From the NCBI RefSeq assembly GCF_937875145.1, contig NZ_CALNCS010000226.1, positions 1-18,618 of the forward strand: DNA of 18,618 nt, given 5' to 3'. The translations under genes and the position numbers were made by a program. Shown here in pieces: positions 14,383 through 18,618 of the stretch. Position 1 is the first letter of the stretch, and each line of letters opens with the position of its first letter. Source of the stretch: Alkalibaculum bacchi. Lineage in GTDB: Bacteria > Bacillota > Clostridia > Eubacteriales > Alkalibacteraceae. The notes beneath the pieces are model-generated. The model did not search any database. It was not told the DNA's origin and saw nothing but the letters and a program-made list of their open reading frames with translations.

Positions 14383-15075
14383 ATGAAATTAATCACCGTA
14401 GCTGGTCCCCCCTCTTCTGGGAAGACCTCTGTAATCATAAGATTAATCGAATGCATGGACATGCCTAAGAGTAGCATTGGCGTTGTCAAATTCGATTGCC
14501 TTACTTCCTTTGACAATCTGCGTTACAATGAGGCAAATATTCCAAATGAAACGGGTTTCTCAGGAAAAATATGTCCAGATCACTTTTTTGTCAGCAATAT
14601 TGAAGATGCCGTCCAGTGGGGTATCGAATCAAATTTTGAAATGCTTATCACCGAAAGCGCTGGCCTTTGTAATCGTTGTTCCCCCTATATAAATGGAATT
14701 TTATCGATTTGCGTCATAGACAATCTCTCTGGAATAAATACCCCAAGAAAAATAGGCCCTATGTTAAAATTTGCAGATATTGTTGTCGTGACAAAAGGAG
14801 ATATTGTCTCACAAGCAGAGCGAGAAGTCTTTACATTTAATATTAAACAAGTAAACACATCTGCAAAGGTAATCTTTGTCAACGGTATTACAGGACAAGG
14901 AAGTTTTTTACTTACAAAGTATTTAAAGCAGACTCAAGATATTGTTACCCTTAAAGACATGAAGCTAAAATTTACCACTCCTGCTGCTGTTTGCTCTTAC
15001 TGTACTGGCGAAACAAAAATAGGAGACCTCTATCAAATGGGAATGATGAAGAAAATGGAGTTTAATAAATTATGA
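14383..15075 (+). CDS. HypB/UreG/CobW-like GTPase
   Basis: A 230-aa G3E-type P-loop GTPase. The Walker A motif GPPSSGKTS (8-16) is followed by a switch region, then LITESAGLCNRCSPY (88-102), like the E-S-G-G segment of HypB/UreG but with C96 and C99, and VVVTKGD (134-140) as the base-specificity motif. A C-terminal CSYC (204-207) gives a second Cys pair, suggesting metal binding. Relatives insert nickel or cobalt into enzymes or cofactors. The ATG follows AAGGAGG by 6 nt. It is the first of four tightly packed genes and overlaps the next by 4 bp (ATGA), a sign of translational coupling. The metal and target are unknown; I infer a cofactor-maturation role. Confidence 0.8.
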   Translation: MKLITVAGPPSSGKTSVIIRLIECMDMPKSSIGVVKFDCLTSFDNLRYNEANIPNETGFSGKICPDHFFVSNIEDAVQWGIESNFEMLITESAGLCNRCSPYINGILSICVIDNLSGINTPRKIGPMLKFADIVVVTKGDIVSQAEREVFTFNIKQVNTSAKVIFVNGITGQGSFLLTKYLKQTQDIVTLKDMKLKFTTPAAVCSYCTGETKIGDLYQMGMMKKMEFNKL

Positions 15076-16106
15076 TGACTGAAGACCTTTTTTCCATATT
15101 ACATAATCAAAATCTCGACGAAGTATTAAAAACATATCCAATTGTTATGGATTTTCTCGCTAATTATCGATTAGAAGATATTCCAAAAGACAAACCCTTT
15201 ATCGAAGCTTTAAATCAAGCAGATGATGAAATCTTAGAAGAATTTGGAGTAGATCAATACAGTATGCTTTTAAGCTTACATTCTTTTTTGAAAACCTTTA
15301 CCTCTGAAGAAACTGCTCTAGCCTCTGTTTCTTCCCTGACGATTCTAGGAGGTTTCAATAAATCACGGGAAGCTGAGAGTGTTTCTCTTAAGATTCAATC
15401 TGGGGAGATCATCAGTATAGTAGGACCTACTGGCTCTGGAAAAAGCAGACTCTTAAACGATATCGAATGTTTAGCACAGGAAGATACTCCTACAGGGAGG
15501 AAGATCCTTGTAAATGATAGAGAAATAGATGAAGATAGCCGTTTTGAGATAGAAGGCAAACTAGTAGCTCAACTTTCACAAAATATGAATTTTGTTATGG
15601 ACTTAACTGTTCAAGAATTTTTAGAGATGCATGCTAAGAGTAGACTTACTCCCAAAGCAAAAATCGTAATAGAAAAGTGCTTTACATGCGCTAATGATTT
15701 AGCTGGAGAAAAGTTCTCAAAAGATACTAAGGTCACTCAACTTAGCGGAGGACAATCTCGAGCACTGATGATTGCAGACACTGCTTTTATGAGCAATTCC
15801 CCCATCGTGCTAATTGATGAAATTGAAAATGCCGGCATCGATAGACGCCAAGCTATTGAGCTTCTAGCTCGAAATGATAAGATTATCCTGGTCTCTACTC
15901 ACGATCCCCTATTAGCCCTTAGCGCAGATAAAAGAGTAGTCATTAAAAATGGCGGTATGTATAAAATAATTGAAACCTCAGAAGAAGAAAAGCAAAGCCT
16001 AGCTGCTATTGAAAAGCTAGATAATATTCAGCATATGCTTCGCCAAAAATTGAGATTTGGTCATTGTATCACAGAAGATATATTTGAGAACTTGCAAATT
16101 AGGTAG
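15072..16106 (+). CDS. ABC-type ATPase with N-terminal helical (DUF1858-like) domain
   Basis: A 344-aa protein. Residues 1-75 form a helical domain resembling DUF1858, with LKTYPIVMDFLANY and DDEILEEFGV. The ABC ATPase domain (about 88-300) has Walker A GPTGSGKS (118-125), signature LSGGQ (224-228), Walker B IVLIDE (245-250) and the switch His in VSTHD (277). A CxxC (203-206) sits before the signature. No permease gene accompanies it, so it more likely works as a soluble ATPase with the GTPase than in a transporter. The start at 15072 overlaps the GTPase stop; ATG 15075 is equally possible. Confidence 0.82.
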   Translation: MMTEDLFSILHNQNLDEVLKTYPIVMDFLANYRLEDIPKDKPFIEALNQADDEILEEFGVDQYSMLLSLHSFLKTFTSEETALASVSSLTILGGFNKSREAESVSLKIQSGEIISIVGPTGSGKSRLLNDIECLAQEDTPTGRKILVNDREIDEDSRFEIEGKLVAQLSQNMNFVMDLTVQEFLEMHAKSRLTPKAKIVIEKCFTCANDLAGEKFSKDTKVTQLSGGQSRALMIADTAFMSNSPIVLIDEIENAGIDRRQAIELLARNDKIILVSTHDPLLALSADKRVVIKNGGMYKIIETSEEEKQSLAAIEKLDNIQHMLRQKLRFGHCITEDIFENLQIR

Positions 16107-16141
16107 TAGATTAGAATACAAATGCAGAAGGGAGTTTTACT

Positions 16142-16900
16142 ATGTGGGAAATATACGATACTTTAATTGATGGAATCGATGAAGATAAAATTGTAGACGA
16201 GCTGATTTGTGGAAGACATTACGCTTATGTCCGAAGTGGAGACTGGGTTGGTATCTCTGGTGTACGCTATGGAGATACGAGACCATCTATTTTCTCTAAA
16301 AATTTAATTGGTGCACCTTTAAAAGAGGTAGCGACTTGTATCAAATCTTGGAATTTTCTTGAAGCTTCAATAGGTTTGGCGGCTATAAATGCCAACTACA
16401 ATAATCTAGACACTGCAAGAAATAATGGCGTTTCCTTTTCCGATATGAAACGGGTTGAAGATCGCATTTTTGACCCATTTATCATGTACCAAAACATGGT
16501 CAAAGGTAAAAATGTAGCAGTATATGGTCACTTTACTAAATTAGAGAGTTTGATTGAACCAGTATGTAATCTGTCTATTATCGAATGGGAACCTGAAGAC
16601 GACGACTTTCCTGTAACGGCTAGCGAATACATTTTGCCCGAATGCGATTATGTTTTCCTGTCAAATAGCAGCGTTATAGATAAATCTTTACCTAGATTTA
16701 TTGAAACCTCTAAAAACGCCAAGCAAATTACCATCGTCGGGCCAGGAACACCTCTAGCTCCTTGTCTTTTTGACTTTGGCATTGGTGATTTATCTGGATT
16801 TGTGGTCAAGGATAACGAAAAAGCCTCTAGAATCGCAGCAAGATCTGAAAATGTTCGAATTTATACTGCTGGACAGAAAGTCTCTTTTAAGAAACCGTAA
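16142..16900 (+). CDS. DUF4213/DUF364 (putative heavy-metal chelation) protein
   Basis: A 252-aa protein. The N-terminal DUF4213 part has WVGISGVRYGD (35-45) and the hallmark SWNFLEASIGLAAINAN (69-85). The C-terminal DUF364 Rossmann-like part has GKNVAVYGHF, LSIIEWEPED, YVFLSNSSVIDKSL and TIVGPGTPLAP. The family is annotated as possibly chelating metals; biochemical function is not established. A ribosome binding site GAAGGGAG precedes the ATG. It is the third gene of the four-gene operon, 35 bp after the ATPase. Confidence 0.85.
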   Translation: MWEIYDTLIDGIDEDKIVDELICGRHYAYVRSGDWVGISGVRYGDTRPSIFSKNLIGAPLKEVATCIKSWNFLEASIGLAAINANYNNLDTARNNGVSFSDMKRVEDRIFDPFIMYQNMVKGKNVAVYGHFTKLESLIEPVCNLSIIEWEPEDDDFPVTASEYILPECDYVFLSNSSVIDKSLPRFIETSKNAKQITIVGPGTPLAPCLFDFGIGDLSGFVVKDNEKASRIAARSENVRIYTAGQKVSFKKP

Positions 16901-16919
16901 CACAAAGGAGGAAATAAAG

Positions 16920-17630
16920 GTGAAATTTGATTGGAATGAAGGTACTATTAGACGATACATAGAAGCAAATGAATATACTGGATTTTTTAAAAATGTCGCT
17001 CGGATTATTCAGCCAAAGCTAGAAGGCTACTCTACCCTTTGCGACATCGGATGCGGACTTGGTCTTTTGGATTTAGAACTACTTCATAATATTGAAAACA
17101 TCACCTGTACGGATATAAACCAAGTCGCTCTTAACGCCCTTAAGCAAACGATAAATGAAAAAAACATCCAAAATATAAGCACTCAGATTATGGATTCTAA
17201 TCATATTCAAGGTCAATGGGATATTATCTTAGTGAGCTTCTTTGGAGCAAAAGAACTAGAAAGTTTCTTGCCCCACTGTAAAAAGTTAATAGCTGTTGTA
17301 CATGACGACAAGGAAGGTAAACGATTCCCTACAAAGGGTGACACATTTAAAAAAATGAATGTAAGTAATGTAGAAGAAAACCTTAGAGAAAAGAGCATTC
17401 ATTATTCTTTAACTCACCACGCCTTTGAATTTGGACAACCCCTTACTTCTATAAAAGAAGCAAGAGAATACATCCAAGGTCATACTCCAGACATTACTCC
17501 AGAAGATTTAGAGGTTTTTCTTTCTGAAAAACTAAAGAATACAGGAGAAGAAAAATACCCTTTCTATATTCCTCGTATGAAGAAAATGGGGATTTTTGAA
17601 ATCGAAGGTAAACTATTTGATTCTATTTAA
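16920..17630 (+). CDS. class I SAM-dependent methyltransferase
   Basis: A 236-aa protein. SAM-binding motif I is TLCDIGCGLGLLDLEL (39-54), followed by ITCTDIN (61-67, the acidic ribose-binding position) and WDIILVSFFGAKEL (motif IV region). The C-terminal part (about 150-236) is a less familiar domain that may bind the substrate. The substrate is unknown; with the GTPase, ABC ATPase and DUF364 protein it may act on a metal-cofactor precursor (inference). The GTG at 16920 follows AAAGGAGG by about 8 nt, and a longer frame into the previous gene has no ribosome binding site. It is the last gene before a strong terminator. Confidence 0.85.
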   Translation: MKFDWNEGTIRRYIEANEYTGFFKNVARIIQPKLEGYSTLCDIGCGLGLLDLELLHNIENITCTDINQVALNALKQTINEKNIQNISTQIMDSNHIQGQWDIILVSFFGAKELESFLPHCKKLIAVVHDDKEGKRFPTKGDTFKKMNVSNVEENLREKSIHYSLTHHAFEFGQPLTSIKEAREYIQGHTPDITPEDLEVFLSEKLKNTGEEKYPFYIPRMKKMGIFEIEGKLFDSI

Positions 17631-17658
17631 AATTTTTCATATAATAAATCCCTATTGC

Positions 17659-17690
17659 AAAAGACTGTTAGATGTTTCTAACAGTCTTTT
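17659..17690 (+). terminator. intrinsic terminator of the four-gene operon
   Basis: AAAAGACTGTTAGA and TCTAACAGTCTTTT form a perfect 14-bp stem with a TGTT loop, ending in four T residues, 28 bp after the methyltransferase stop. Confidence 0.92.
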
Positions 17691-17696
17691 CGATTA

Positions 17697-17722
17697 TTAA
17701 TTAAAATAATTATTTTAATTAA
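17697..17722. repeat. perfect 26-bp AT palindrome upstream of the GntR promoter
   Basis: TTAATTAAAATAA and TTATTTTAATTAA are exact reverse complements with no spacer. It ends 3 bp before the -35 box, so it could be an UP-element-like sequence, a second operator, or simple AT-rich DNA. Confidence 0.7.
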
Positions 17723-17725
17723 CGA

Positions 17726-17754
17726 TTGACATTCTAGATAGAATTATGTATTAT
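17726..17754 (+). promoter_or_regulatory. promoter of the GntR-ABC operon
   Basis: A perfect TTGACA (17726-17731), a 17-bp spacer and TATTAT (17749-17754). The spacer itself contains the palindrome ATTCTA-GA-TAGAAT. Confidence 0.8.
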
Positions 17755-17774
17755 TGTATTAAGCACTTAGTACA
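17755..17774. promoter_or_regulatory. YtrA-type operator
   Basis: TGTATTAAG-CA-CTTAGTACA is a 9-bp inverted repeat with one mismatch, directly after the -10 box. The TGTA...TACA pattern fits operators of YtrA-subfamily GntR regulators, so autorepression by the next gene is likely. Confidence 0.65.
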
Positions 17775-17809
17775 TTGATACGAAATTCATTTATGTTAGG
17801 AGTGATAAC

Positions 17810-18181
17810 ATGTCGTGGGATTTATCATCGGACCGACCAATATATGTTCAACTAATCGAGCAAATAGAACTTAAAATCTGCGCCGGAATCTATCCATCAG
17901 GCTCAAAGATGCCATCGGTCAGAGATTTAGCACAAGAGGCATCTGTAAATCCAAATACTATGCAAAGGGCCCTTTCTGGATTAGAAGACGCTGGTTTATT
18001 GTATAGTCAGCGCACCAGCGGACGATTTGTAACGGAGGATGTAGATATGATAAAAAAAACAAGAACAAAACTAGCAAAAGAACAAATCGAAGTCTTTTTA
18101 AAAAAGATGTCGAGACTAGGATTTGAGCACGAAGAAATCGTGGAAATATTAAGTAGTTTATCAGGGGGGAATGAAAAATGA
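17810..18181 (+). CDS. GntR-family regulator, YtrA subfamily
   Basis: A 123-aa DNA-binding repressor. The winged helix-turn-helix (about 8-76) is typical: RPIYVQLIEQIELKI, SGSKMPSVRDLAQEASVNPNTMQRAL with the recognition helix, then GLLYSQRTSGRFV as the wing. Only a short helical tail follows (about 80-118), as in the YtrA subfamily, which lacks the large effector domain of other GntR proteins. Such regulators control ABC transporters encoded beside them, often responding to cell-wall stress. The ribosome binding site GGAG lies 7 nt before the ATG. Its stop overlaps the ATPase start (ATGA). Confidence 0.93.
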   Translation: MSWDLSSDRPIYVQLIEQIELKICAGIYPSGSKMPSVRDLAQEASVNPNTMQRALSGLEDAGLLYSQRTSGRFVTEDVDMIKKTRTKLAKEQIEVFLKKMSRLGFEHEEIVEILSSLSGGNEK

Positions 18182-18618
18182 GCTATATCTTAGAATGTAA
18201 TAATTTAACCAAAACCTTCAAGGGAAAAACAGCATTGCAAGATGTAAATCTAAAAATACCTACAGGAAGAATTATTGGTTTATTAGGGCCAAATGGCAGT
18301 GGAAAAACCACTTTCATCAAACTATGTAATTCTCTACTTACGCCTACCAAAGGTGAGCTGTTTATTAACGGAAAGAAGCCTGGAATCGAAACGAAAGCTG
18401 TAATCTCCTATCTTCCAGAGCGCAGCTATTTAAATGATTGGATGAAGGTTAAAGATGTAATACAGATGTTTGAAGACTTTTACCATGATTTTAATTCCAA
18501 AAAGGCATATGATATGCTAAATAAACTACATTTAAAACCTGATGACAAACTAAAAACGATGTCAAAGGGCACTAAAGAAAAGGTACAGCTCATATTGGTC
18601 ATGAGCCGAGAAGCTAAG
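18178..18618 (+). CDS. ABC transporter ATP-binding protein (partial, YtrB-like)
   Basis: The first 147 residues of an ABC ATPase; the window ends before the stop. It begins MSYILECNNLTKTFKGKTAL, with Walker A GLLGPNGSGKTT (about 34-45), the YLPERSYL segment at the Q-loop (no Gln, as in some export-type ATPases), and the signature variant MSKGTKEKVQ near the end. It is translationally coupled to the YtrA-type regulator, so it probably forms a transporter with a permease encoded just beyond the window. The substrate is not deducible. Confidence 0.92.
   Translation, partial: MSYILECNNLTKTFKGKTALQDVNLKIPTGRIIGLLGPNGSGKTTFIKLCNSLLTPTKGELFINGKKPGIETKAVISYLPERSYLNDWMKVKDVIQMFEDFYHDFNSKKAYDMLNKLHLKPDDKLKTMSKGTKEKVQLILVMSREAK

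Overview
The window looks like chromosomal DNA of a low-GC, Gram-positive anaerobe of the class Clostridia (an Alkaliphilus-like or related Clostridiales bacterium is my best guess; this is inference from gene content). Reasons are the AT-rich base composition, strong AAGGAGG-type ribosome binding sites, intrinsic terminators, a stand-alone type I 3-dehydroquinase, a UPF0756 membrane protein, a YtrA-type GntR regulator with an ABC transporter, and a GTPase/ABC/DUF364/methyltransferase cluster. I see no rRNA, tRNA, CRISPR array or intact insertion sequence.

Region by region. 1-476 holds no convincing gene, but has a 9-bp hairpin and a perfect 54-bp palindrome. 477-800 (-) is a small nucleotidyltransferase-like protein without a recognisable catalytic motif, with a LexA/DinR-type box over its likely transcription start. 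986-3007 (-) is a large-subunit heme catalase. 3278-3733 (-) is a UPF0756 membrane protein that probably starts at CTG. 4016-5080 (+) is a DUF3810-type membrane metallopeptidase candidate, facing a nitroreductase at 5175-5693 (-), with a two-way hairpin terminator between them.

5877-8542 (+) is an uncharacterised two-gene module. The first gene encodes a 529-aa protein rich in conserved-looking His/Asp motifs. The second encodes a coiled-coil protein whose frame is broken at an A7 run that forms a textbook -1 slippery heptamer (A AAA AAC). The -1 frame continues the coiled coil and ends in a membrane anchor. This is the most interesting feature of the window.

8650-12506 (-) carries a small lipoprotein, then (in transcription order) a PAS-GGDEF-EAL protein followed by a TM-GAF-GGDEF-HD-GYP protein, a two-gene cyclic-di-GMP operon. 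12914-13711 (+) is aroD, and 13852-14076 (+) a 74-aa protein of unknown function with a clear terminator. 14383-17630 (+) is a tight four-gene operon (HypB/UreG-like GTPase, ABC ATPase with an N-terminal helical domain, DUF4213/DUF364 protein, SAM methyltransferase), plausibly for metal or metallocofactor handling. From 17697 a YtrA-type regulator with a recognisable promoter and operator leads, by an ATGA overlap, into an ABC transporter ATPase cut by the window end.

The genes up to about 5.7 kb lean toward stress (catalase, nitroreductase, possible SOS-controlled gene), the middle toward cyclic-di-GMP signalling, and the right side toward metal/cofactor and membrane-stress functions. These themes are inference from family membership.
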